This document shows positions 47,501-58,089 of a DNA stretch of 64,000 nucleotides, in pieces. The notes under the pieces are model-generated. The model searched no databases. It was given only the letters and a program-made list of their open reading frames with translations, and was not told where the DNA came from. The stretch's first letter is position 1. Each line of letters begins with the position of its first letter. Location of the stretch: positions 198,276,001-198,340,000 of the forward strand of contig JBITNC010000001.1 in NCBI GenBank assembly GCA_050084985.1, given 5' to 3'. This stretch comes from Nageia nagi. Lineage: Eukaryota > Pinophyta. The position numbers and the translations under genes are program-made.

Positions 47501-48461
47501 GGATGATCTTCTCATAACTGGCAATAATAGTGAAATCATCCAAGAGTGCATATCCGAACTGAAGGCAACATTTGAAATGACTGATCTAGGTCTATTGCAT
47601 TACTATCTTAGGATGCAAGTATACCAACATAAAGATTGTACTTATCTTAGTCAATCTAAGTATATATCAGACATCTTACAAAAGTTTGGAATGGAGGAGT
47701 GTAGATATGTTGTAATACCTATTTCTCCTGGAATCATTGTATCTCTGAGCTCAGATTCTCAATTGGTTGATGCTACAGCTTATAGGCAATTGATTGGTAG
47801 TCTTCTGTATCTGACTATCTCTCGACCTGATATTGCCTTTGTAGTGAATCTGATGGCACGATTCATGTAAAATCCATATGTTGAACACCTCAATGCTGTT
47901 AAGCAAATCTTGAGGTATGTGGCAGGGACAAAGGATCTTGCTCTTAAGTATTCCAAAGTGCCCTTGATTATTCTCTCAGGGTTCTCAGATTCTGATTATG
48001 GGGGAGATAGAGATGACAGAAAATCAACCTCTGCATATGTGTTCAACATTGGTTCAGGTGCTATCTCTTGGGCTTCCAAGAAGCAACCTACTGTGACTCT
48101 TTCTACCACCGAAGTCAAATATTGAGCCATGTCTATTGCTACCTAAGAAGCTATTTGGCTAAGGCATATTCTGAACAAAATTGGGTATAAGCAAAATAAC
48201 CCATCTCTTGTTTCTTCAGACAATCAATCAACTATCTCTTTGGCTAAGAATCCTATGTTCCATTAGAGAACCAAATATGTGGAAATCCAAGCCCATTTTA
48301 TCAGGGAGAAGGTTCTAGATGACATCATACACTTGGAGTATTGTCCATCTATTGAAAACTCCACTAATTTATTCACCAAGCCCCTTCTTGAAGCTCAGTT
48401 TAGCAAGCTTAGGGATTCTCTCAAGTTGGTGAAGTTGCCGTCAAGGGGGAGTGAAGTTTGA
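44549..48461 (+). pseudogene. C3 gag-pol polyprotein, broken
   Basis: Gag starts at 44549 (MVETFIPKHILDGSNFDIWE) with TAA at codon 34 (44648) and TGA at 44801. The long open part 44810-45898 holds an intact zinc knuckle (CNFCGIFGHKEYDCH) and a dead protease (DWIVNSRCTNH where DSG is expected). TGA at 45896 breaks the pre-integrase domain (NLWHQ*LGHL). The integrase starts with an intact HLDLMGP and RFDNG. A stop at about 46337 and two single-base deletions (about 46355 and 46425, judged against C2) shift the frame. RT (47112-47870) keeps YVDD. TAA at 47868 follows RFM. RNase H runs 47910-48461 with stops at KY* and FH*RTK. Confidence 0.95.
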
Positions 48462-48529
48462 ACTTTTGTTAGTGATGATAACTTCACCTCTAAGAGGCCT
48501 TTTTTGTTGTTATATAGTGTTGATTATGA

Positions 48530-48945
48530 TATACCTCCATGGTAAGTTTGCTCTACATGAGAAACTTATTGTACATTTTATACCTCCGTGGTAAGTTTGC
48601 TCTGCGTGAGAAACTTGTTGTACATTTTATACCTCCGTGGTAAGTTTGCTCTGTGTGAGAAACTTGTTGTACATTTTATACCTTCATGGTAAGTTTGCTC
48701 TATGTGAGAAACTTGTTGTACATTTTATACCTCCGTGGTAAGTTTGCTCTACGTGAGAAACTTGTTGTACATTTTATACCTCCGTGGTAAGTTTGCTCTG
48801 TGTGAGAAACTTGTTGTACAATTTTTTGAGCATATAATTGATATACTTCCATGGTAAGTTCACTCTATGTGAGGAACTTCTTGTACATTTTATACCTCCA
48901 TGGTAAGTTTGCTCTACATGAGAAACTTGTACAATTTTTTATGCT
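48530..48945 (+). repeat. 49 bp tandem repeat of C3, eight units
   Basis: Consensus starts ACCTCCGTGGTAAGTTTGCT and ends TTGTACATTTTAT. Units 1-6 are contiguous; a spacer of about 20 bp precedes unit 7. Every unit keeps TGGTAAGTT, which matches the plant splice-donor consensus. Confidence 0.95.
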
Positions 48946-49410
48946 CTATTAATAATCAACACATGTCTATATACAACAGGTGACTATGAGTGATGGCTTG
49001 GCATCTCCATGATGACTTATAGTGCACCATTGATTAGTTATTTATAATATGGCATTATTTGATTCTCTTATTTGAATATATGATGCATCTAACTGATTTT
49101 GTTCATGAGTTGCTTGTAGCATGCAGAATCTTCTTCAGAAATGCAGGTTACTCACCTTGTGTAAGTAAGCTCATGGAGACTCACATGTCAGCTTAAAGTT
49201 GATCGACTACTATGTACAGTGAAACCAGTTGTGGTTAATGATTGTATTGTAAACCATTTTTGTCAAATGGTAATGTAGTGAGTCTCAAACTAGTTCTCAA
49301 AAAGATTCTCAAATATGTAAATGTTCTCATCTCCGCTTGTATCTCTATGGAGGAGAACTCTCTCTTACTCTCTCTCTTCTCTCTTCTACACTCTATCCCA
49401 ATATTGCATT

Positions 49411-49419
49411 AAGGGGGAG
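49411..49419 (+). promoter_or_regulatory. Polypurine tract of C3
   Basis: AAGGGGGAG directly before TGTTAG. Confidence 0.95.
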
Positions 49420-49910
49420 TGTTAGAATTTGTAATGAAATATTGTGAATATCTAAACTCCTTGTAAATTCAATTAATCACTTAAAGGATATTTAGATACC
49501 TTAAGGGATTAATTGAATTCTTTATTATGTAAACTTTGACCTTACCAAGTGGTTAGCTGGTAGGTTAAAGTTAGGTCATATATTTATTGTAACCCTAACC
49601 TTACCCTTGGGTTAAAGGGAGGTTAGGGAGGTGCTCTCATGCTATAAATAGAGGGACTCTCCTCTTCTAACATAACTAAGTTTTTGGAGTAAGATTACTC
49701 TACTAGTTTGTGTAGGAGAGAAAGAGAATTGTAGTAAGAGGTGCATAGTTTGAGAATTGAGATCTAGTTGTGGATGTACTCCCAAGGAGGGAGGAACCAC
49801 ATTATATTGATGTTATCTTGTGTGAATGGTGTTATTAGTTTGTAGATGTTGAATGATTGAGTTTCCTATAGTCTTGGACCTTGAGGATTAGTCTAGATCT
49901 AATTCCTTCA
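49420..49910 (+). repeat. 3' LTR of C3
   Basis: 491 bp, same ends as the 5' LTR. Confidence 0.97.
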
Positions 49911-49952
49911 ATATTATTGATCAATATGATATTACTGAATTCATCCACAAGA

Positions 49953-50330
49953 TCACTTTATAAATAATTCAAATATCTTCTTCAATAGTATCATTGAGTT
50001 CAATATTAGGAATAAATGTACAATGTGTCTTCCTCTAGGAGCACACTTGATTATAAACCACATTTTTTTATCCAATATATCTAGAATAAAATATATTTGA
50101 TCATAATGTTGTGAGAATACATAAGGTTCTTTATCTTTAGGTAGGTATTTTGTGGAATCAATTGCAATATAATTGCTAGGAGCATCATGCATGATTGATC
50201 TTTAATACCATTTACATCTTAACACAACACACTTGAATGACCTAAAATTTAATTCAATAATTTCTTGAATTTTTCCATAATCTAAACTTCTGTCAATCTA
50301 ATTTGTATCTTTTACACTTGTACAACTTTC
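49953..50330 (-). pseudogene. CACTA transposase C-terminal region (DUF4216-like)
   Basis: On the minus strand, just downstream of the 50861-50331 frame, it reads SLDYGKIQEIIELNFRSFKC, then VVLRCKWY followed by a stop. The open piece 50192-49953 has EPYVFSQHYDQIYFILDI, then W and PRG. The pattern 'YYG.+.+I+EL.Y....+++F+C.W' followed by 'P+++..Q..Q++Y+.D....W.++....PRG' is that of DUF4216, found at the C-terminus of plant CACTA transposases. Stops and missing segments make it a pseudogene. Confidence 0.7.
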
Positions 50331-50861
50331 TTATTCAAAATCAACCACCACTCCATAGTCAAATGTGATTTTTTTTCTCATCATTCTTTTTAATTCTAAA
50401 GTGTTGACCATATTCCCACATTCTTGGGAAAGAAAATGCCTGCATATACATTTTAATGAAAATGACATTAGTACAATCATTATATCAATGAATGTAGCAA
50501 CTATATTTTTTTTCAAATATCTAAACCAAATGCATATGAATAAAAAAATAATTACCATTGAATTGCATCGAATTTCTATATTGGATGCATCTTCATTTAC
50601 ATTTTCTACTCTACTATATTTCTCTTCAATTATATTCTTTATCCATGATCGCAGACACTCTTTCAGCCAACTTTGGTCTCTCAAATGCATAGATATAGGG
50701 GTCCTTGGATTGGTATTATGAAAAGAATGATGTTCTTCTAGAATTGTTCTTTTTTTACGATTGTACAATGCATTATACTCTTTGTAGCATTCCATATTCA
50801 TCATGACAAAATCATTCAAAGATTCATACAACTCATGATTGCTATCTGTAAATGACATCAT
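50331..50861 (-). pseudogene. CACTA transposase remnant, segment before DUF4216
   Basis: An open frame of 176 codons. Its first part (ELYESLNDFVMMNMECYKEY and a following basic stretch, then SWLKECLRSWIKN) resembles the 'HLYVL.N..E+.PY...H' and 'F..W+...I' segment that joins DUF4218 to DUF4216 in CACTA transposases. The second half reads like a non-coding region or intron. The catalytic Transposase_21 core is not recognised upstream, so the element is probably non-autonomous. Confidence 0.5.
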
Positions 50862-50999
50862 ATAAACATGTTATAAGTAACAATTGGTTACATGCAAATG
50901 TCCAAATTAATGCATCATGTATGAATTATTTTAAATTACTAGCTGAATATAAATTATTAATGTACTTGGTACCTTTAATAGAAAATCCTTTCCCTTTTA

Positions 51000-51350
51000 T
51001 TTCTAAAACCTCCCCTTCTAATTTGTCTTTATCTTTGTCCACATCATCATGTGTATGAGTATCATCCATATCCACATCATTATTTTCATTTAGAAAAATT
51101 GACTCAATAATATCATCTAATGCCCTATATTCATATTATGGTACATTTTCCTCTCCTTCATCATTATCACTTTCATCAAAATCCATGTGTATCTGAACCA
51201 GAGTTGTTGGATTTGGGTCTGTGAGGAAATGTTCATATGCTTCTTCACTTAGTATACTTTTTAGTTTTATCCTTTTACAATCCTTAATTATTTCATGTTT
51301 CATATATGGTACATAAGTTATTACATTTGGGTTCTCATCATTTTCCTATC
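51000..51350 (-). pseudogene. Acidic coding-like segment of the CACTA gene region
   Basis: The minus strand reads KHEIIKDCKRIKLKSILSEE, then an Asp/Glu-rich stretch (DESDNDEGEE, DMDDTHTHDDVDKDKDK). It is consistent with an internal exon of a CACTA protein but no named domain is recognised. Confidence 0.35.
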
Positions 51351-52063
51351 AAAATAGTTGTTACTAATCAAAATTGTATCAAAATATAATAGAAGGACAA
51401 TGAGTAACATTAATTGTATCAAAATATAATATTGTAACAAGTGTATCTTAATACATATCAAAATTCTAAGAAAAAATAGACATCAACAATTTCAACTACC
51501 AATTAATTTTCAATAAAATTGAACAACTTCATCAAATAATTTTATCAATTTGAATAAGCAACTCCAAATAATAGATTAATATCAATAGTTTCAACAAGCA
51601 ACATTTAATAACATCCATTACATATATCTACTCTAAGTAACCTTCATTGAGTTGTTTAAATAAACAATGGATCAAGTACCAAAAAAGAGTCATAAATTGC
51701 CTGCTACAACACTATTCAACTATTACTAGGACCTCTTAACTCCAAACATCTCTTATATGTACGAATAGGTCTATCATAATTATAATGCAGTAGTAGTTCA
51801 TCTGCCACCGCAAGAGATCGGATAAAAACTACACATACAAAAATTTTAAATTTCCTATCCATGAATGTTTCAAAATCATTTGCATATTCACAAAATTAAA
51901 AATTTAGAGGAAATAAGCTTTCTTTGGAACTATTTATATACCTTACAATATTTCCATTTATCTTTGGCCAATCGTTAATGTAGACACATTTTGAAATCTC
52001 TTGTTTTGATTAGGCATTTCCACACAAACCATATGTGACCATACTAAACTTATATGTTGCTAA

Positions 52064-52765
52064 TCAAATCCAATATGATCTTTTGTAATCTAGCCCATAA
52101 AATACCATCAATGCTAGTACCACAACACCTAAAGTAACTTTTACAAGAGATTGAATAAACAAACCCATCCCACTACCATCTATCTTAGAAGGTTTTATGA
52201 TGTATGAATATACATAATAAATTAATTCTTGATAAAATTTTGAGAAAGGTACATTACTTGGCCATGCATTTATTATCTTATGTGCATATGAAGTCTTATA
52301 GAAAGGTACATATTTATTTGGTAAGGGAAAATCACCAACATCCTCTAATGGTAGATCATATGACTCCACATTTGGTACTAGTTGGTGATGTCATCCTTGA
52401 TGTATTGATCTTCTTATTCCTAGTTCAATAATATGTCCTTATTCATCTAAGAAATCAAGTAATATTCTAGTTAACTAATGTAGCATAATATCATCACAAC
52501 AAAACTTTTGAAGATGATCAACACATCTAGTCAATTTAACTGGACCAATAGGATATTTGAAAATTATAGGGGGTATTTTTCCATCTATATTTGGAAGCTC
52601 ATCAACAACATAATAATATACTTCTACAAATTCTCTTTGATGTTTTTTATAACCCTTATAGGTTGAATACCTGCATACAACTAATGCATTGAAGTAAAGA
52701 GTGAAAACATCATTAAATCCAATCTTTTCTCCATCAATAATTGGTGTAGGCCTAGAAAAGCACAT
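52064..52765 (-). pseudogene. Two coding-like pieces in the CACTA element, unknown
   Basis: Open frames 52765-52475 (96 codons: PTPIIDGEKIGFNDVF and VVDELPNIDGKIPP stand out) and 52369-52064 (101 codons: SYDLPLEDVGDFPLPNKYVP, ending in a hydrophobic stretch that could be a membrane segment). They lie on the same strand and read into each other with stops between. I do not recognise them as tnp2 or its partners. They may be exons of the element's own gene or captured sequence. Confidence 0.35.
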
Positions 52766-53047
52766 CTTGCTAGAAATAACTCTGAGGCAACATGATCACT
52801 TCCGTGTTGTGACTTAATTATGGATATAAGGTGTTAATTAAGTAAAAAATATTCTAAATAAAACACATGAATTTTTTTTAAAAGAAATTATAATTTTGAT
52901 GCTAATTACCTCCTTGTCTTCATCATCTTCTAAAGATGAAGAAGAGTTATGATTGCTATGGTTTGCTTCTTGAAACATTAACCATAATTTTTAAAGATAA
53001 TTAGATATTTGCAAATAAGATCATCTAAGTGAGATTTTAAATGACTT

Positions 53048-53320
53048 TTACAATATTTCCATAAATGTAATAACATGTATGTTAATTAAAGATATATATA
53101 CATCATCCTCGTCATAATCATCATCCATATCATCATCGACATCATTGATATCATTATCAATATCATCCTCATTAACATCATCATCATCATTCGATGAGAC
53201 ATCATCTACTGACATATATACTAGTTCATCATCTGATGTCCTACAGGCATCATTATTTGAATATGAAATATCTTTCCTTTGTTTGCATCGTATGGTTAAT
53301 ATAAAAGCACTTACCTGCAT
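53048..53320 (-). pseudogene. Asp-rich first exon-like segment
   Basis: An open frame of 90 codons dominated by Asp (DDDDVNEDDIDNDINDVDDD), encoded by GAT/ATC trinucleotide runs. It may be the acidic N-terminal region of the minus-strand CACTA gene, or a simple-repeat artefact. Confidence 0.3.
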
Positions 53321-53424
53321 TATAATTTAAAGAACTTAATTAGTTAAATAATAAATGTGAACTCATAACCTTAAAAAAATAATATTTAAATTACAATAAT
53401 AAAAAAAATAATATTTAAACCATA

Positions 53425-53700
53425 ATAATTAACCCTTACCCCTAACACTAACACCTAATGCTAAATCTAACCCATAACCCCTACCCCTACCCCTAACCTT
53501 AATCCATAACCCAAAACCCAAAACCCTAACCCCTAACAATAAACCCTAACCCCTAACCCCTACCCCTACCCTAACACTAAAACCTAATCCCTACCCCTAA
53601 CACTAACCCCTATTGTTAACCCTAACACATAAACCTCAACCCTAACCCCTACCCCTAGCCCTAACCCATAACCCCTACCCCTAACGTTAACCCATAACTC
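53425..53700 (-). repeat. Telomere-like C-rich tract between divergent CACTA genes
   Basis: CCCTAACCCCTA words on the plus strand, that is TTAGGG on the minus strand. AAACCCTAA, the plant telo-box found in many promoters, occurs at least once. It lies between the minus-strand and plus-strand genes, where a bidirectional promoter would be. Confidence 0.85.
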
Positions 53701-54932
53701 CTTAATATTTTTTCAATATTATTTCTCATGCTGACTCTATAATTGACTCTATGTCTAAATCCATGGGGAGTCAAAAATCACTTACAAATTAAAAAATAGC
53801 CCCACCAAACATCACTATCTATTCACCCATTTGCTTTATTTCATCCATTCTCACCCAAAATTATGAATTAACATTGGTAGTGGAGGGAGTTTTTTGAAAG
53901 CTACTAGAGGTGATTTGGGAGACTTTTTAGCCAATTTATCTAGCCATTCTTCTAGTTTGCATATTGTTCTTCTTCTTCTCTATTTTTTTACATTTTAAGT
54001 ATAAAAATGCTAAAATTTGTATATTTTTAGAGATTTAATGTTTTATTTTGAAATTTCTTGAAGGAGGGCATAGTTCTTTAGTAGAGTTTTTATCAAATTT
54101 TGTAGGTTTTCATGATTTCAATAGTTGCAAGCTAAGGTTTTTCCCAAATTTCTTTAGTGTCAACAAATTTAGCTAAAACCCACTTAAATTTAGCTAAAAT
54201 CAACTAATTTAGCAAAAACCTTCTAAAATTTAAATCCCAATCAAGCAATTTGAAACCTAATAAGCAAAATTGAAACCCCAATTGCCAAAATTCTCACAAT
54301 TTAACCAAAAAAATTATAAATTAGAAACAACATACCAAATGTAATTCAAAATTCTATTCTCCTTTCTCTCTTGATTTATGAAATTCTTCTTCCTTGATTT
54401 TTGAAGTTTTGTAATTTGAAATTCTGTAATGTAATTTATAGCATACATTTCTTTATTTTTTTAATTAGTCATAAATTAAATTAAAATTATTATTATTTAA
54501 TTAGTTATAAATTAAATTAAATATAAAATATTAAATTAAAAAAAATGAATCTTAATTTTAAATTTAATTATATTATAATTTTGTATATTTAAATTAAATA
54601 AAATTATTATGTTGACTGACGTAACTATAATGGCAGTTGGGGTGAAGGCAAGAACCTAAATGTCCATCCGTCCATCAAACATTTTTTAAAAATAAATTAG
54701 CCGATAAATAAATTTAATATTATAAAACTTTTCATTTTTTATGCAACTAACTATATAAATAAATAATATAATATACATATATAAAATAATTTTAATATAT
54801 TTTAGTGAATGGATGCAAATATGGCAATTTATTTAAATGTAATTGTTTACTACATCTTTTATTTTAATGTTGCATTTTATTTTATTCTAATGTCACAAAA
54901 TAATTGTTTACTTCTTTTATTTAGTGTTCGTC

Positions 54933-56432
54933 ATGTCGTCGTAAGGAGATGATAGTGGAAGTGGAGATAATTCTAGAAAAAGGAAGGGGAAAGATAAAGA
55001 TACATCAAATGCCCCTGATCTAAAAACCAAAAATTATTGGTATGTATAAACATGCATGTAGCAATTTACTATGTACAACATGATGTCTTATTATTTATTT
55101 ATCATATATTAATGGAGGTCAAAAGTTTTACAGGTAAAAATAGTTAAAAAATTACATGAATTAGTTACAAGGATGGAACTCACTAAAGATGAAGCCCTTC
55201 AAATGCTTGGTTTTAAATTTGGCTCTGGTGAAATTTTGAGGCCTATAAGACATCAAAGCAATCAACAATAAGGTAAATGTGGTAAATGCTTTGGTTGAAT
55301 ACATGATATAGATTTTTACTTTTTTATCATTAAAATTTATGAATGTGGTAAATGCACTAACATCAATCATTAATATTGAATTAGGTACACAAGCTACTAT
55401 AAATTAGCTACCTTCGAATATATTTAAGACTTCTATGGGTGAGGGGGGTGTGGAGGTAGAAGTCAAATTTGATGGCACTATTTTTAAAGATACTATTGGT
55501 AAAAATTTAAGTTAATGTTTGACTCAAGTACATATTTATATTTTGATTTTTTATATTATAATTCACTAATATTTTTTTTAACATTTTTCAAGAAAGTTAT
55601 TTTATTCCACCCTCAAGGAGTATGCATACACATACTTCGATCAACCTTTGGATAAATCATAATGTAACCAAGACAATGCTTGTAAATTTTATTTTATTTT
55701 TGATTATTAATATCCTAACCTAGTTTTATTAATTTATTTTTTCTTGATATTATTTCATACATTAAACTAATTTTTCTCATCGTTAATATTTTGTAGGTAA
55801 AAGAAAATTGATAGCCCAACTCTAGCACAAATTTGGTAATGTTTGGAGTGCAAAAAAAACACTCCAAAAAGTGATGCAAAGTTTAAATAAGTGCAAGGAT
55901 AAAGAGAGAACACACATAAAGCATATTCTAGCAAAAAAGCACATCGATCCTAAAAAGGAGGCAAAGGTAGCAAAAAGAGTTTGGAAGTGAAAGAACATAG
56001 AAAATCCACCAGTGAGCCTTCATAGCAGAAGAACGCATCACATTCTCACTTTAGGTCCACTTCAGCCCATTTCACTCATAAGACTAGATCTAGTGGGAAA
56101 TGTGGATTGGGGGCATAATTTGTAAGTATATTATATTTACTAAAATGTTTAAATTTTCTTTTTTAAAATTTATAGTTAAATATTAATTTGTAAGTTCTAA
56201 TATATCATTTCTTTCTTTCTTGCAGTACAATCAATTTGGTAGACTTCCTATTAATGAGGAAATGAAATTTGACCTTTGAAATGATTTTGTGATGCTCATG
56301 GATTTTGTAAACACTAAATGAGTTGCTTAAGAAATGTAGTTATAGAAAAATGTAGCTGCTAATGCTGAGCCTATGGAGGAGGAATCTATCCCTGAGGGGA
56401 ATGATGAACCCATTGACTTAAATGATGATTGA
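54933..56432 (+). pseudogene. Multi-exon CACTA accessory gene (En/Spm-type), degenerate
   Basis: The ATG at 54933 is followed by a stop at codon 4, then GDDSGSGDNSRKRKGKDKD, a basic N-terminus. Likely exons: 54933-55039 (donor GGTATGT), 55134-55272 (after TTTTACAG), 55385-about 55512 (VEVEVKFDGTIFKDTIGKN), about 55591 onward, 55797-56121 (WSAKKTLQKVMQSLNKCKDK) and 56226-56432 (after TTCTTTCTTGCAG, acidic end). The '+.V.FD....+G.N' segment and the basic 'W...+K.L...' helix resemble plant En/Spm transposase family PF03004. That name is inference. The splice sites are intact although the frame is broken, so it decayed from a spliced gene. Confidence 0.55.
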
Positions 56433-56709
56433 TATTGTATTTTGATGATATTGTACTTTGTTGATACAATTTGAACTTGATTTATTATTAATTATGTATG
56501 AATGAATTATTAGTTTAATTCTAAGAAATTTGGTACAATATTGTATATGTTTGAAATATATGTTTGTAGTACTTAAATTGATTGATGTAAGTATGATTGC
56601 ATTCAATTTATTTTTAAAATTAAATAAGAATTAAATATATATTAACATATGTATGTAATTTATAATTATGTATATGTATTAAAAAATACATAAAATTTCA
56701 TTAGTAATA

Positions 56710-57290
56710 GTCAATTTTAGAGTCAAACTTTTAACTCTAAAATTTACTCTAAGTTGACTCTAAAAATGAATCTAAACTGACTCTAAATTGACTCTAAAAT
56801 GAGTCTAAAATTGAATCTAAGTTGACTCTAAAACTGAATCTAACTTAACTCTAAAATTGATTCTAAATTGAATTTAAAATGAATCTAAAAATGAACCTAA
56901 ACTAACTCTAAAACTTACTCTAAATTAACTCTAAAACTGACTCTCAAATGACTCTATGGCTGACTCTACCTTATACCTCTTTTGCCTTTATTTTGTCTCT
57001 ATGATTGACTTTACCTCATAACTTTTTTGACTATATTCTGATGCTATGGCTGACTCTACCTTATAGGTTTTCTGACTCTATTACGACTCTATGGTTGAAT
57101 CTATCTTATAGCTTTTTTGACTCTATCTTGACTCTACGATTGACTCTAAATTGACTCTATCACTAACTTTACCATACATGATGTTTGACTCTATACTTGA
57201 CATCCCTAATGCTATGCTTGACTCTTTCACCATCTTTTCCTGATGTCAAGCTTGACTCTATGTTTGATGTGGGTAGTAGAGTCAGTAATA
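56710..57290. repeat. Right subterminal repeats of the CACTA element
   Basis: Dozens of 'TGACTCTAAA' and 'GACTCTATG' words, in the sense opposite to many at the left end. Confidence 0.78.
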
Positions 57291-57330
57291 AAGTCAAAAT
57301 GAGCAAAAATAATAAAAAAAATCATTAGGG

Positions 57331-57361
57331 TCCAACTCTATGGAGGCTAAATTTTATAGTG
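57331..57361 (-). repeat. Right terminal inverted repeat of the CACTA element
   Basis: The reverse complement starts CACTATAAAATTTAGCC and carries TAGAGTTGGA at the same offset as the left end. Confidence 0.72.
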
Positions 57362-57429
57362 ACTTAAAAAATACTAATATATTCATCTCTTGGTAGCCCT
57401 TAAAAAGGCTACTTAGTGTAAGTTTTATC

Positions 57430-57870
57430 CATCTTAATTTAATCTTCTATCTTGGTATTGCTTAGTGTCCTATGATAATACCTCTTAAATCTCTAATTGT
57501 AGGGACTACCTCAGAATCAACTTCTCTCCAGATTGGTCTTATAATTATATCAAGTTTATTTTTTTCTTGATCTTTGATTCTTGAATGTGTTGTATTAAGG
57601 GCCCGTTTAAATCCCTTTTATTCCATGGTATCAATTTCATTTCTAACCTTTCCCCTCATAATGCCTCTTGAGTATCCAATTGTAGGGATCACCTCAGAAC
57701 CAACTTCTCTCCAGATTGATCTTCTAATTCTATCCAATTTTTATTCTTGATCTTCTAATTATATTGAGTTTTTATTCTTGATCTTACCTTCTTGAACACA
57801 TTGTATTGAGGGCCCATTCACACCCTTTTAATTCTATGGTAATATTTTCATTTCTAACCTTTCTTCATTA
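57430..57870 (-). pseudogene. LINE ORF2 endonuclease start, tandemly duplicated
   Basis: Minus-strand starts at 57851 (MKILP*N*KGVNGP) and 57640 (MKLIPWNKRDLNGPLIQ) are two copies, 211 bp apart, of the 'MKI+.WN.RGLN.P.+' start of a plant LINE apurinic endonuclease domain. Each is followed by a similar basic stretch, and the upper copy by REVGSEVIPTIGYSRGIM. The CACTA end at 57361 cuts the element off. It lies downstream of ORF1 (58930-58090) in the right order, so they are one LINE. Confidence 0.65.
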
Positions 57871-57981
57871 AGGGTGCTTTGCCCTCTTTCATCACATATT
57901 CAATTTTTGATTATGTACCTACCTCTATGTGTTTATCTGCTTCCTTTGTTCATTTAGTTTTGTTGCTCTCTCTCTCTTGAT

Positions 57982-57985
<4 letters not shown>

Positions 57986-58060
<75 letters not shown>
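57986..58060. repeat. (TC)n microsatellite
   Basis: About 75 bp of uninterrupted TC, preceded by shorter TC runs at 57966-57978. It lies between the ORF1 and ORF2 remnants of the LINE. Confidence 0.99.
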
Positions 58061-58063
<3 letters not shown>

Positions 58064-58089
58064 TTTTATCATAGATCCAACTTGATGTT

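Larger units (their letters stand above)
41098..49910 (+). mobile_element. C3: full-length Ty1/copia element inserted in the CACTA element
   Basis: LTRs of 491 bp at 41098-41588 and 49420-49910 differ at about 9 positions by eye. The flanks carry ATATT (41093-41097 and 49911-49915), a perfect 5 bp duplication. The PBS is perfect. The order is LTR, PBS, a leader of about 2.9 kb with captured host sequence, gag-pol, eight 49 bp repeats, PPT and LTR. It belongs to the same subfamily as C2, with LTRs differing by a few percent, and lies in opposite orientation. Gag-pol is broken. Confidence 0.98.
40208..57361. mobile_element. CACTA (En/Spm) DNA transposon, split by C3
   Basis: The left end reads CACTACTAGAATATGC. 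The right end, reverse complemented, reads CACTATAAAATTTAGC. In both, a TAGAGTTRGA word sits exactly 21 bases in, so the ends align without gaps. Short subterminal repeats built on 'GACTCTA' fill 40340-40690 and 56710-57290, in opposite senses. Inside are a minus-strand transposase remnant (49953-50861) and a plus-strand multi-exon gene (54933-56432). The flanking trinucleotides are ATT and ACT, so the expected 3 bp duplication has one mismatch. Without C3 the element would be about 8.3 kb. Confidence 0.82.

Noticed and set aside
26292-49910. C2 and C3 as the arms of one large inverted duplication
   Set aside because: Each has its own perfect but different target duplication (CCTAT and ATATT), and they differ in leader cargo and in LTR length (488 and 491 bp). 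They are two insertions of one family.
50365-50721. A 118-residue plus-strand protein
   Set aside because: It is the complement of the CACTA transposase remnant and has no features of its own.
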